64,000 nt of DNA from Butyrivibrio sp. (lineage in GTDB: Bacteria; Bacillota; Clostridia; Lachnospirales; Lachnospiraceae): assembly GCA_015056575.1 (NCBI GenBank), contig SVGA01000004.1, positions 1-64,000 of the forward strand, in the 5' to 3' direction. How positions within the stretch are numbered: the stretch's first letter is position 1; the number at the start of each line of letters is the position of its first letter. Shown in pieces: positions 33,668 through 42,353 of this stretch. The notes under the pieces are model-generated. The model did not search any database, was not told where the DNA came from, and saw nothing but the letters and a program-made list of their open reading frames with translations. A program made the position numbers and the translations under genes.

Positions 33668-36600
33668 ATGAAGAAAGTAAGGAATGGAACTAAAAGGACA
33701 CTGGCATTGATGCTGTCGGCAATGCTGCTTGTTGGCTCGCTGCCGGGGAAGGCTTATGCCGCAGAAGATGTTGATCCCACAGGAGAACAGGATCAGATCA
33801 TCTTAGAAGAAGATACAGAGGCGCCCGGGGAAGAGGCTTCTGTTTCTGATGCCTCAAATGAAGCATCTTCCGAGACGGAAGTTATCCGGGAGGATCAGGA
33901 ATCTGAAAAAGATAATCCTGAAGCAGAACAGGGCGAGAATGGATCTGAAGAGGCCGGAAGCTCTCAGGAAGATAAGGCTTCTGAAGGAATCGAAAACTCT
34001 GAAGATGGACAAAATCCGGAAGAAATTCCGGAGGTGGAAGAGGATCAGCTGTCAAAGGAGACAACTGATGAAGAAGATTCTGCAGCTGAAGCATCTTCCG
34101 AGGAAGAAGAAAAGATTATAGAAGAGCAGGAGGATGATTCACTTTATGGAGATGTGATAGAACCGATAGGGCCCTCTAATATAAAAGATCTGTGGGACAA
34201 AGGGCGACGTCAAACTCACAGAAGGGAAGGTAATACCCATAAGACCATTACGGGCCTTGGAACAGGAGCTATAACCGATCCTCAATACGCTAAATCAGAG
34301 AATGACCCATGGCGAGGAAGCTATGTGTGGTATGGTTTTGAATGGGAGAATACAGATAATATTCAGGAGGAAGTAAGATACAGGGTTCTGGATGCTAAAA
34401 CAGATCGTTTTGGCGGCGACACCATGTTTTTAGACTGCGATACAGTGATAGGATGGAACAGCCCTAATACTCATAGATTCCCTAAAGGCACAGAAAATCC
34501 TAGTTATAGTACGTATCCATTGCGTGCAGCTCTAAATGACTGCAATAATGATAAAGAGTTTCAATTTTTACAGGAAGATGAGAGGTGGGCTCTTGCTCCG
34601 AGTACTATCGCTACACATAAGATTGATGATCGGCAGCCAAATGTTGAAAAAGACGGGATAAAGGCCTTTACTGATTACACTCCTCTTTATGAAGATTATG
34701 TTTTCCTGCTTGATTATGAAGATATAACTAACCAGGAATATGGATATAATATGAACATTGGTTTAAACCAGGATAAGGAAGCCCAGCTTGACCGTATTCA
34801 GGGTAGTGCCGAACATGTATATTTCTTAAGATCCTTTACAAGTAGCGAATATGCACAAGGTGATTATGAGCAAGGAGGTTATAGGAAGTGGGGAGCAAAC
34901 GCCACCCCGAATATTGCTTTTTCTAGCGTTTATGTTAGTGGAAGTGATGTTATAAGCGGTATAAGCCCTGCATTTAACGTCAACAGGGAGAATATCGTTT
35001 TTTCTTCACTTGTTTCAGGCACGGCAGGACAAGTGGGAGCAGAGTATAAGCTGACACTTGTAAATAAGAATGGATTTAGTTTATCCGCTTCTGATGTCAG
35101 AAAGGATGGAAATAGTTACATAATTCCTTTCTGGATTACTATTGGAGAGGGTGCATATGGCTATGAAATAGGACCTACACAGGTTTCTGTTGTTGTGACA
35201 GACGGAACCTGGTCCAAGAAGGGCTGGAGTGATAATGCAAAACTTCTTCAGTACACATCAATTAACAATGATTCTTTTACTGAGTCCGGAAATGGTGAGG
35301 GAACATTTACTCTCGACAGCAATATAGAGGGTGAGTGGGGGAAAGATTTCCATGTATACATTTTAGCTGAGTGTATTAATGGAGAGAAGGAATCGGATCT
35401 TGCAAGTGAGCCCTTGGAGATTTTCCCGCATGTTCACACCATTAAAGTAACAGCTGAAGGCAATGAACTGACCGCAACCTGTACTGAAGAAGGGTGCAGT
35501 CTGCCCGGCAATAAGATATCTGTCAGGATATGTGCTCCTGAGGCTGATACTTATGGATCAGAGGATTCTTTTGCAGCAGAGCTTGACGGAGATGATGTTT
35601 CAAAATTCTTTTCTATTGTTTCGGCGCATTTTAAGGATGATTTTAATATAAAGTACGAAGGCAGGGGAGATACAATCTATGCCCAAAGTACTGTTCCTCC
35701 CACCGGAGTTGGTTTGTATACTGCAAGCCTGACCATAGGTGGAGTAAAGGCTTCATTGGACTATGAGATTAGAAAGAAGAATCTTAAGGTCAGAGCCGTG
35801 AATAAGACTATTACTTATGGCGATAATGCACCTTCAAGCTATACATTTAGTTGCGATGGTTTTGTAAATGACGATAATGAGTCATCTCTTAAAGGTTCTG
35901 TTTCTTTTGAATGCAAATATCAAAGAGGTGATGATGCCGGAAAATATGCAATCCTTCCCAAGGGCCTTACCTCGGATAATTATGAAATTGAATTTTGTCC
36001 CGGTACGCTTACTGTTGAAAAGGCCAACCCTTCTGTATCTGAGCCAACGGGACGTACAGATCTTGCTTTCACAGGAAGGGGACAAGTACTTGTAGAACAA
36101 GGAACAACTGATTTTGGAGAATTTTGGTATGCAGTGACTACTTCGGGCAACGCGGCTCCGGAATTTGATTACGGTAAAAAAGGTACTTGGAGCACAAGTC
36201 TGCCGACAGCAGTTGATGCAGGAAATTATTCAGTATGGTACCTGTTCAAGGGAGATAAGAATCATAATGATATAAGTGCTAAAGATACGAGGGCTTCTAT
36301 AACAAGCAAATCACTTTCGGAAGAAGATAGAGTTAAGACCATACATAGAAGATTTAGCATTAATAACTCTCACATTGATAGTATAGAATTATCGGATGTT
36401 CTTCCTGCAGACTGCGGTAAGATATACAATGTAGAATGCAAATTTAGTAATGATATCTATCTCGAAGATCCCTGGGTTAGCATGGATAAGACTAAAGTGC
36501 AGTACCTATTAATGCCTGGTGTTACAGATGCTGATACAGATACAATCAAAATAACGGTTACTACACAAAACTATGAAGGTAACTTTACTATTAACTGTAT

Positions 36601-39211
36601 TGTTTCAGTTGTGTCCTATAGTTTGGGGGAGAAGACAGGAAATTCTTATTCACAGGTTAAAAGCCAAAACTTATTGGTGGGAAAGAGTGTAACTCTCTAT
36701 ATGACTGATAAGGATAGGGCACCGGTTAAGGGCGAAAAGCTCCTTTGGAGCAGTGATAATTCCGGAGTTGTTTCTGTTTCCCAGACCGGAAAGATAACAG
36801 GAGTCAGTGCCGGAAAAGCTTGTGTGACGGTACAGAGGGAATCTTCTGACGAACCTGAGGCACAGTGTGATGTGATTGTTTCAGACCCGGTTACTTCACT
36901 GACACTCGATATGAAAAAGTATTCCTTTGGAACCGGTGAGGAAGTGCGTCTTACTGCATCTGTTCTTCCTTATACTGCCTCCGGGGAAATCAAGTGGAGT
37001 ACCTCTGACAAAGATGCTGTTATTATATGTAGAGGATTGTATGATGAGGAACTATGGTATCCGGAAGATGTAAATGGCAAGGGCAGGGTATATTATGAAA
37101 CAGATGAGGCGTATGTTACTGTTCGTGCTGTCGGCCCGTCCAAGGGAAAGGTTACTGTAACCGCGGAAGCTGCTGATGGAAGCGGAAAGAAGGCATCCTG
37201 CACATTTGAAGTTGGTAACCCTGTGGGTGATTTCACAATAACTGCCAAATCAGGTAAGAATGTTGTCTCTTCCCTGCAGGTCGGTAAGACTGTCAATATG
37301 GCAGTAAACTGGGCTGACGGCGCACCTAAGAATAAGGAACTCACCTGGAGCGTGGTAGATAATGAGGGCTATGATATTTATAGAACAGCCACTGTTTCTG
37401 AAAAAGGGGTACTTAAAGGAATATCTGAAGGAACGATTCGGGTTAAGGCCACAAGCAAAGCAAATCCTGAGAAATATGCGATTTCGGATCCTATTGTAAT
37501 CTATGTACCTGTAAAGAGTGTTGCACTTAAGGAGAAGACCGGAACAGTAAGCCTTGATGAAAACTCTTCAGATGCCAGGATAAGCGTTGATCTCGTGGCT
37601 GCTGATGGCTCGAAGGGAACAGCTATTCCCTCTTCTAATAACAACTTAGTAATTTCTGGAAGTAATGCGACTGGCGAACTATTAGGAGATGATCCCTACT
37701 TAAGCTTTGATATCCAGGAAAAGTATAAATCCCTTATAGATGTAACAAGTACCGGATATGTTTTTGCAAAGAAATCAATTCCTGCAGGGACCAAATTGCC
37801 TGCAACAGCTTACGTAGATGTAACCGTACATGCTTACAACTACAAAAAGACGCTTAGTTATAAGGTTACAATAAAGGAAGAGAATCCTCTCAAGGGAATA
37901 ATACTTCCTAAGAATGTGACAGTTGGGGTTGACAATAGTAAAGATGTTGTTGCGTCATTTAATCCTTTGAATCCGGATAGTACTTTTAATCCGCATCTGA
38001 TTTGGTCAATAAGTGATAAGGATAAGGAAATTATACGTTTCAATGCTTATTATGATGAAACTTCTAATGAATATAGGCTGAGAATAGGTGGACTAAAGCC
38101 GGGAACAGCAACCATTACCGTAAAGACAAAGGATTCATTTAAGGTTGGAAAGAAAGATGCACCTTTCACAGCCAGCTGTAAGGTGACAGTCAAGCCCTCA
38201 GTTTCTGCTGTGAGTCTTAAAAACTCTGAGACTCTGACCAAGAACGGACTGGCTGTAGGAAAGACGTTTAAGCTTCAACCTGAATTTACACTTACCGGCA
38301 AAGGAAGTGCAGTGTCAAAGAATCTTGTATGGAAGAGCTCAAACACAAGACTTGCAGTAGTTTCTGACAAAGGAGTGATAACTGCTGTAGATGAAGGAAA
38401 TGTTACAATCACAGCAACATTGGAAGGCGATTCATTCACATTTAATAATGGTGTACCTTCAGTTTCCGTGACTTTTGATGTGTTTAATCAGATTAAAGCC
38501 ATTAAAGCCGATAAGACCAAGATGACTATCGGAACTCAGGATAGTTCAAGGTATGGGCAAATCAGCATCGCTGCGGTTACACCGTATTATGCTACATATC
38601 CGGCTGTAAAGTGGAGCGTAGATAAGAATAACACCGGAGTTCTGCTGGGGGTTATAAGAGGCGATAAAACAGCAAGAAATGCTGACTATGCAGCTAATCC
38701 CGGCGAGAGCGTTATTACAAGAAAAGACGAGTTTTTGGCTGTAATGGGTATCACTCCCGGTGTTGTGAAGATCACCGGAGTCACCACCGACGGGTCAAAT
38801 AAAAAAGTATCCTGTACCGTTACTGTAAGAGGGCAGGTAACGAGACTAAAGCTCAAGGAGAAGATTAGTAACAGCGAATATAATTCTATACGACTGACTA
38901 ACAGCCCAAGTGATAAAGTGCTGAAGTATGAATCCTTTATGAAGACCAATACCAGCATTTCAGTGACTACAGACCTTGAGATTAACGGAGTTTCTTCTTC
39001 TGACAAGCTGTTTAGCTCATACAAGAAGTATACGGATACAGGCCTTGTATTCAGAAGCTCCAACACCAAAGTGGCTACCGTAGATTCAAAGGGCAAGATC
39101 AAGATTCAAAAGAAGCCGAACGATGCAGATGTAACAATCTATATATCTACCATCGACGGACGGCAAACCGCAGAGCTATATATCGATGTTGATGATAGAA
39201 GCGGAAAATGA
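33668..39211 (+). CDS. Large secreted multidomain protein with DUF6273-like, MBG-like and Ig-like (BIG2) domains
   Basis: The 1847 residues begin with a signal peptide ending near GKAYA. An acidic Glu/Asp/Ser linker (about 32-160) follows. A DUF6273-like domain (about 180-460) contains EVRYRVLDAKTD, FLDCDTVIGWN and ISPAFNVN. MBG-type modules (about 710-870) include VNKTITYGDNAPSSY. At least seven BIG2/Ig-like modules then run to the end, each with a WSSDN...V..VS..G.I.G...G motif. There is no LPXTG, S-layer domain or C-terminal helix, so the attachment mode is unclear; the protein may be released or bound non-covalently. GGGGGA precedes the ATG. It probably has its own attenuated promoter. 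Confidence 0.87.
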   Translation: MKKVRNGTKRTLALMLSAMLLVGSLPGKAYAAEDVDPTGEQDQIILEEDTEAPGEEASVSDASNEASSETEVIREDQESEKDNPEAEQGENGSEEAGSSQEDKASEGIENSEDGQNPEEIPEVEEDQLSKETTDEEDSAAEASSEEEEKIIEEQEDDSLYGDVIEPIGPSNIKDLWDKGRRQTHRREGNTHKTITGLGTGAITDPQYAKSENDPWRGSYVWYGFEWENTDNIQEEVRYRVLDAKTDRFGGDTMFLDCDTVIGWNSPNTHRFPKGTENPSYSTYPLRAALNDCNNDKEFQFLQEDERWALAPSTIATHKIDDRQPNVEKDGIKAFTDYTPLYEDYVFLLDYEDITNQEYGYNMNIGLNQDKEAQLDRIQGSAEHVYFLRSFTSSEYAQGDYEQGGYRKWGANATPNIAFSSVYVSGSDVISGISPAFNVNRENIVFSSLVSGTAGQVGAEYKLTLVNKNGFSLSASDVRKDGNSYIIPFWITIGEGAYGYEIGPTQVSVVVTDGTWSKKGWSDNAKLLQYTSINNDSFTESGNGEGTFTLDSNIEGEWGKDFHVYILAECINGEKESDLASEPLEIFPHVHTIKVTAEGNELTATCTEEGCSLPGNKISVRICAPEADTYGSEDSFAAELDGDDVSKFFSIVSAHFKDDFNIKYEGRGDTIYAQSTVPPTGVGLYTASLTIGGVKASLDYEIRKKNLKVRAVNKTITYGDNAPSSYTFSCDGFVNDDNESSLKGSVSFECKYQRGDDAGKYAILPKGLTSDNYEIEFCPGTLTVEKANPSVSEPTGRTDLAFTGRGQVLVEQGTTDFGEFWYAVTTSGNAAPEFDYGKKGTWSTSLPTAVDAGNYSVWYLFKGDKNHNDISAKDTRASITSKSLSEEDRVKTIHRRFSINNSHIDSIELSDVLPADCGKIYNVECKFSNDIYLEDPWVSMDKTKVQYLLMPGVTDADTDTIKITVTTQNYEGNFTINCIVSVVSYSLGEKTGNSYSQVKSQNLLVGKSVTLYMTDKDRAPVKGEKLLWSSDNSGVVSVSQTGKITGVSAGKACVTVQRESSDEPEAQCDVIVSDPVTSLTLDMKKYSFGTGEEVRLTASVLPYTASGEIKWSTSDKDAVIICRGLYDEELWYPEDVNGKGRVYYETDEAYVTVRAVGPSKGKVTVTAEAADGSGKKASCTFEVGNPVGDFTITAKSGKNVVSSLQVGKTVNMAVNWADGAPKNKELTWSVVDNEGYDIYRTATVSEKGVLKGISEGTIRVKATSKANPEKYAISDPIVIYVPVKSVALKEKTGTVSLDENSSDARISVDLVAADGSKGTAIPSSNNNLVISGSNATGELLGDDPYLSFDIQEKYKSLIDVTSTGYVFAKKSIPAGTKLPATAYVDVTVHAYNYKKTLSYKVTIKEENPLKGIILPKNVTVGVDNSKDVVASFNPLNPDSTFNPHLIWSISDKDKEIIRFNAYYDETSNEYRLRIGGLKPGTATITVKTKDSFKVGKKDAPFTASCKVTVKPSVSAVSLKNSETLTKNGLAVGKTFKLQPEFTLTGKGSAVSKNLVWKSSNTRLAVVSDKGVITAVDEGNVTITATLEGDSFTFNNGVPSVSVTFDVFNQIKAIKADKTKMTIGTQDSSRYGQISIAAVTPYYATYPAVKWSVDKNNTGVLLGVIRGDKTARNADYAANPGESVITRKDEFLAVMGITPGVVKITGVTTDGSNKKVSCTVTVRGQVTRLKLKEKISNSEYNSIRLTNSPSDKVLKYESFMKTNTSISVTTDLEINGVSSSDKLFSSYKKYTDTGLVFRSSNTKVATVDSKGKIKIQKKPNDADVTIYISTIDGRQTAELYIDVDDRSGK

Positions 39212-39317
39212 GCCCCGGGAACGGAGTCATGGGACCATTTTAGAATGAGCCTTGAGGACTGGGACAGGCCACATGCTACTGCGATATTTCTTTTGACAGA
39301 AATAAGTAATGAAACAG

Positions 39318-39342
39318 AAGGGCATCCTCGTGATGCCCTTTT
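39318..39342 (+). terminator. Terminator of the large secreted protein gene
   Basis: AAGGGCATC pairs with GATGCCCTT across a CTCGT loop, followed by TTTTGCTGCTTTT. It is about 105 bp past the stop codon. Confidence 0.75.
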
Positions 39343-39427
39343 GCTGCTTTTGATAAAATGAACCCTTTAAGGAGTGATCAAACGTGGAGCAGATAAGATC
39401 AACTTGCAGTATTACAGGGTAAAGCCG

Positions 39428-39529
39428 ATGGTTGGATATATTTATGGAATGATTCCGCTTATTATGGTTGCTGCAAGTATGGGGGTATTTGAGTATTTGA
39501 TTTACGTAGGTCGTGAATTTACCAAATAA
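39428..39529 (+). CDS. Possible small hydrophobic peptide (33 codons)
   Basis: The frame from ATG 39428 to TAA 39527-39529 encodes a peptide with a central hydrophobic stretch (MIPLIMVAASMGVFEYLIY) long enough for one membrane helix, ending in charged residues GREFTK. The frame is open upstream to 39371, and AAGGAG occurs at 39369-39374, but no start codon stands at the right distance. Coding status is therefore doubtful. Confidence 0.25.
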   Translation: MVGYIYGMIPLIMVAASMGVFEYLIYVGREFTK

Positions 39530-39569
39530 TAGTTACAAAATCCGCGTGGAGGCTGAACCATAAGTTTAG

Positions 39570-39598
39570 TTGCCAAGCAGCTCAAAACAATATATACT
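39570..39598 (+). promoter_or_regulatory. ssrA (tmRNA) promoter
   Basis: TTGCCA (39570-39575), a 17-bp spacer and TATACT (39593-39598), 20 bp upstream of the mature tmRNA 5' end. Confidence 0.75.
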
Positions 39599-39617
39599 AG
39601 AGAAGCAAATTGAATAA

Positions 39618-39971
39618 GGGTTAGTAAAGGTTTCGACAGGGATTTTGAAGCTGGAGAAGCTATCCGCAGGACGGTGCGTTAAACCTCAAACCTAAATATA
39701 AACGCTAACGATAATTTAGCATACGCTGCTTAATTGCAGCCCGTCGACCTGAGTGCACCTACACACTCAGCAATCGGCGTCAAACTTTGTAGGAAACGAC
39801 ATGGCTTAAGCTTTGCGGCTGTGGTCGTATCATGAAGCTACCGATCATCTTTGGTTGTCCGTTTCCGGGGATGTGAGGGAACAGGGATGCAGAGTCCCAC
39901 AATAACTGACTATGATAGTAGAAGGACAGGGGATGAATTTTTGGACGCGGGTTCGACTCCCGCCTAATCCA
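39618..39971 (+). ncRNA. ssrA: Transfer-messenger RNA (tmRNA)
   Basis: This one-piece tmRNA is about 354 nt. The 5' acceptor strand GGGTTAG (39618-39624) pairs with CTAATCC (39964-39970, one G-U), followed by discriminator A39971. GTTTCGACAGGG near the 5' end and the T-arm GCGGGTTCGACTCCCGC are typical. The tag reading frame at 39704-39733 is GCT AAC GAT AAT TTA GCA TAC GCT GCT TAA, giving the degradation tag (A)ANDNLAYAA. CCA is not encoded. It frees stalled ribosomes together with SmpB. It is monocistronic, with its own promoter and terminator. Confidence 0.96.
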
Positions 39972-39976
39972 CTCTT

Positions 39977-40008
39977 AAAAAGCGCTTGGTTGAGCGCTTT
40001 TTATTTTT
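39977..40008 (+). terminator. tmRNA terminator
   Basis: AAAAAGCGCT pairs with AGCGCTTTTT across a TGGTTG loop and runs into TTATTTTT, 6 bp after the mature tmRNA 3' end. Confidence 0.85.
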
Positions 40009-40134
40009 GTTGTGCCAGTCAACATATATTTGGAGGATATGGATTTTACTTGATTATTTGATATTCGGCTATATAATAGGATATATGTTTTAATAGATTA
40101 AAGCGTGAAATTAACTGAGGGAGACATTTTTGGA

Positions 40135-40947
40135 ATGACACTTAGTAAGAAGAGAATTGTCGTTAAGGTAGGTACATCCACTATCACTAATGATCAGGGA
40201 CACGTGGATCTCAGGAATCTGGATCATCTTTGCAGAGCCCTTGCGGGAGTTGAGAATCTGGGATATGACCTGGTGCTGGTATCATCTGGAGCCATTGCTG
40301 TAGGCGCAGGCAAAATGAGGCTTGCCCAGAAGCCCAAGGAAATCAGGATGAAGCAGGCAGCTGCTGCTGTTGGCCAGACAGAGCTGATGCACCTTTATGA
40401 TAAGTTTTTTGGTGAATACGGAAGAATGGTAGGACAGATCCTTCTTGATAACGGAGATATCACGGATCCTGTCAGAAGCGAGAACCTCAAGAATACATTT
40501 GATGCGCTTTTAGAAAATCACATCATTCCCATCGTTAATGAGAATGACTCCGTCAGCCATACAGAGATTGAATCTGAGAAAAAGCTCTTTTCCGATAATG
40601 ATATGCTCTCTGCGGTGGTAGCCGTGTTCTGCAAGGCCAGCAAGCTCATTATCTTCTCTGACATAGACGGGCTGTATGACGGCAATCCCAAGGAGAATCC
40701 AGATGCTAAGGTTATAAGTAGGGTAGAGGAGATTACAGAAGAGTTAAAGAGTCTTGCTTCAGGTTCGGGCTCAAATCGCGGCACCGGTGGCATGATCACA
40801 AAGCTCGAGGCTGCTGAGCTTGCAACCTCTCGTGGTATTGATGTTCTTGTGACCAACGGCAAGAATCCCGAGAAGCTATATGACATAATTGAGAAGAAGA
40901 AGGTCGGAACTTTGTTTGTGGCTAAGGAAGGGCATAAGAAGGAATAA
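40135..40947 (+). CDS. proB: Glutamate 5-kinase
   Basis: The enzyme phosphorylates glutamate as the first step of proline synthesis. The 270 residues form the amino-acid-kinase domain only, with VVKVGTSTIT, LVLVSSGAIAVGAGKM, PIVNENDSVS, FSDIDGLYDGNP and RGTGGMITKLEAA. The C-terminal PUA domain of longer ProB proteins is absent, as in many Firmicutes. The start at 40135 has GAGGGAG about 11 bp upstream; a GTG at 40105 has no site. proA does not follow: the next 690 bp are non-coding, so proline synthesis genes are split. Confidence 0.94.
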   Translation: MTLSKKRIVVKVGTSTITNDQGHVDLRNLDHLCRALAGVENLGYDLVLVSSGAIAVGAGKMRLAQKPKEIRMKQAAAAVGQTELMHLYDKFFGEYGRMVGQILLDNGDITDPVRSENLKNTFDALLENHIIPIVNENDSVSHTEIESEKKLFSDNDMLSAVVAVFCKASKLIIFSDIDGLYDGNPKENPDAKVISRVEEITEELKSLASGSGSNRGTGGMITKLEAAELATSRGIDVLVTNGKNPEKLYDIIEKKKVGTLFVAKEGHKKE

Positions 40948-40997
40948 GCAAAGAACATATTATTGATGACTTTTAGTTTCTTTTTATGGAGTATATT

Positions 40998-41105
40998 ACT
41001 CTTGTTATGTAGTGTTATTATACTCTTGTTATGTAGTATTTATTATTACCTCTGTTAGGGGCTATATTTCTCTTGTTATGAAATGTATTGTTTCTGTTAC
41101 GGCAT
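40998..41105 (+). repeat. Degenerate ~24-bp tandem repeat downstream of proB
   Basis: ACTCTTGTTATGTAGT occurs perfectly at 40998-41013 and 41022-41037. Decayed copies follow near 41048 (ACCTCTGTTAGGGG), 41069 (TCTCTTGTTATGAAAT) and 41091 (TTTCTGTTACGG). Confidence 0.7.
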
Positions 41106-41138
41106 AATTTCAATTTTTATTTCTGTAAAGTAAAAAAT

Positions 41139-41341
41139 ATACTGCATAGAAAGGAAATTATGATTCTATACAGTAAATTATAAAGAAAATGAGGGTTTGC
41201 CTGGCAATTATCGCACTTTAGATGCTGATAAATGTTAGTTTGGCGGATAAAATTACTGCAAGAATTATGGTTTTCTATTCTGTGCAGTAATATAAAAAGT
41301 GCCTTACTGTACAAAAAACAAAATTCTAATTCATACAGTAA
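41139..41341. repeat. Three copies of a ~38-bp palindromic element
   Basis: Each copy has TTACTGyAyAGAA-like arms around a 12-13 bp spacer. Copy 1: TACTGCATAGAA (41140-41151) / TTCTATACAGTA (41164-41175). Copy 2: TTACTGCAAGAAT (41253-41265) / TTCTGTGCAGTAA (41278-41290). Copy 3: TTACTGTACAAAA (41304-41316) / TTCATACAGTAA (41330-41341). Confidence 0.75.
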
Positions 41342-41419
41342 TAAAGCAACGAAATAACGATAATTCATTATCAAAAACAGTCCGACAATTTTGAACTCAA
41401 ACTAATTCGAACAAATAAA

Positions 41420-41450
41420 AGGAGAGTAGCACTTGCTTTGCCGCTCTCCT
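41420..41450 (-). terminator. Terminator of the hypothetical gene at 41638-42207
   Basis: AGGAGAGTAGC pairs with GCCGCTCTCCT (one mismatch). On the minus strand it is followed by TTTTATTTG, so it would end the transcript of the minus-strand gene after the repeat array. A plus-strand role is weaker. Confidence 0.65.
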
Positions 41451-41453
41451 ATA

Positions 41454-41610
41454 TTTATACGCAAATGAACATCATCTGTACGCGAATGCGCATCATATTT
41501 ATACTTGAATACACATCATCTATGTTTAATGCGCATCATATTTATACTTGAATGCGCATCATCTATGCGCAAATACACATCATATATGCTCGAATACGCA
41601 TCATCTTTAC
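41454..41610 (-). repeat. Seven ~21-bp degenerate direct repeats in a 3' untranslated region
   Basis: A core of (G/C)AATRCRCATCATMT recurs with CATCAT starting at 41470, 41491, 41514, 41534, 41557, 41578 and 41599, spacings of 20-23 bp. The array lies between the stop codon of the minus-strand gene (41638) and its terminator, so it is transcribed as that gene's 3' UTR. Confidence 0.85.
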
Positions 41611-41637
41611 AATTTATTCGTGACTAAATCCCAGCCA

Positions 41638-42207
41638 TCAAGGATTCTCGTGGAATCTGTCGTAGATCTCGTTGAGGTAAGTCTTAACGATCTGGATGTT
41701 GGACATCTTACGAAGATCAAGATTTCCCATAAGTACAGCAATCTCATCTGCAAGAAGAAGCATGTTAAAGATCTTGAGCTTGAACTCGTCACGGGTTAGC
41801 TGATCTACGTTTACCTCCATAAGAGGAGCGCCGAGTTTCATGGTTACATTGTCATCGGCGATTCCTGTCATAACTATTCTGGAAACGGGATCGAAGTTAA
41901 CGTAGAGAATAAGCTGTTCCTTCTCGTGCTTCTTGAGGGTGAGAGGAGTCTGGTGTGACTGCTCCATCCACTCGTAGAGATCAGCTTCGTCGGGGTTCAT
42001 CAGATACTTGGTGAGCTCCTCGCGGTTCTTCTCGACATACTGCATATATTTGCTGGCATTGGGGCCTGTGTAGGCCAATTCAACCTTAACGCCGGTCTCA
42101 GTTTTAACCAGGCGGCACTTCTCGGCAACCTCCTTGATCTTAAGGGAAGTTTCGTTGCTTCCGATCATCTTAAAACCGCCGGTTTCTAATTCCTGCTTGA
42201 ATTCCAT
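41638..42207 (-). CDS. Hypothetical cytoplasmic protein (189 residues)
   Basis: I recognise no family. The sequence is soluble, acidic-to-neutral, with an N-terminal segment rich in Lys/Glu, a beta-rich middle (LILYVNFDPVSRIVMTGIA) and a helical C-terminus (FKLKIFNMLLLADEIAVLMG). There is no signal peptide or membrane helix. The start at 42207 follows GAAGGAG by about 7 bp; the frame is open six codons further. Codon use resembles its neighbours, so it is likely a real gene. It diverges from ftsK. Its 3' UTR contains seven direct repeats and ends at a hairpin terminator. Confidence 0.75.
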   Translation of the reverse strand: MEFKQELETGGFKMIGSNETSLKIKEVAEKCRLVKTETGVKVELAYTGPNASKYMQYVEKNREELTKYLMNPDEADLYEWMEQSHQTPLTLKKHEKEQLILYVNFDPVSRIVMTGIADDNVTMKLGAPLMEVNVDQLTRDEFKLKIFNMLLLADEIAVLMGNLDLRKMSNIQIVKTYLNEIYDRFHENP

Positions 42208-42251
42208 TGTGTTCTCCTTCATCATAAATACATTTCTTTAAATCAGTTTGT

Positions 42252-42284
42252 AGTATAGCATAAAGAGATTAAAAATGATATACT
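42252..42284. promoter_or_regulatory. Divergent extended -10 promoters of the hypothetical gene and ftsK
   Basis: TGCTATACT on the minus strand (-10 at 42252-42257) and TGATATACT on the plus strand (-10 at 42279-42284) face apart in the A+T-rich gap. Neither has a good -35 box. Confidence 0.4.
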
Positions 42285-42353
42285 ATCTAGAGTTTTGTTT
42301 TAGCTGTAAAAGCTAATAAAATAATAAGATAAAAGTTTTGCGGCGGGGATAAA

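Larger units (their letters stand above)
39212..39617. other. 406-bp region between the secreted protein gene and ssrA
   Basis: It holds the terminator at 39318, a possible 33-codon hydrophobic frame at 39428, and the tmRNA promoter at 39570. Nothing else was recognised. Confidence 0.6.
40948..41637. other. 690-bp intergenic repeat mosaic
   Basis: No gene is recognised here. In order it holds about five degenerate 24-bp tandem units (40998-41105), three ~38-bp palindromes (41139-41341), a bidirectional hairpin terminator (41420-41450) and seven ~21-bp direct repeats (41454-41610). The base composition is much richer in A+T than in the neighbouring genes. Confidence 0.75.

Noticed and set aside
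39618..39971. Integration site (attL/attR) at tmRNA
   Set aside because: No duplicate of the tmRNA 3' end and no integrase were found, so the accessory genes upstream cannot be called an integrated island.
41454..41610. CRISPR array
   Set aside because: Units are only about 21 bp, adjoin without unique spacers and vary in sequence, and no cas genes are present.
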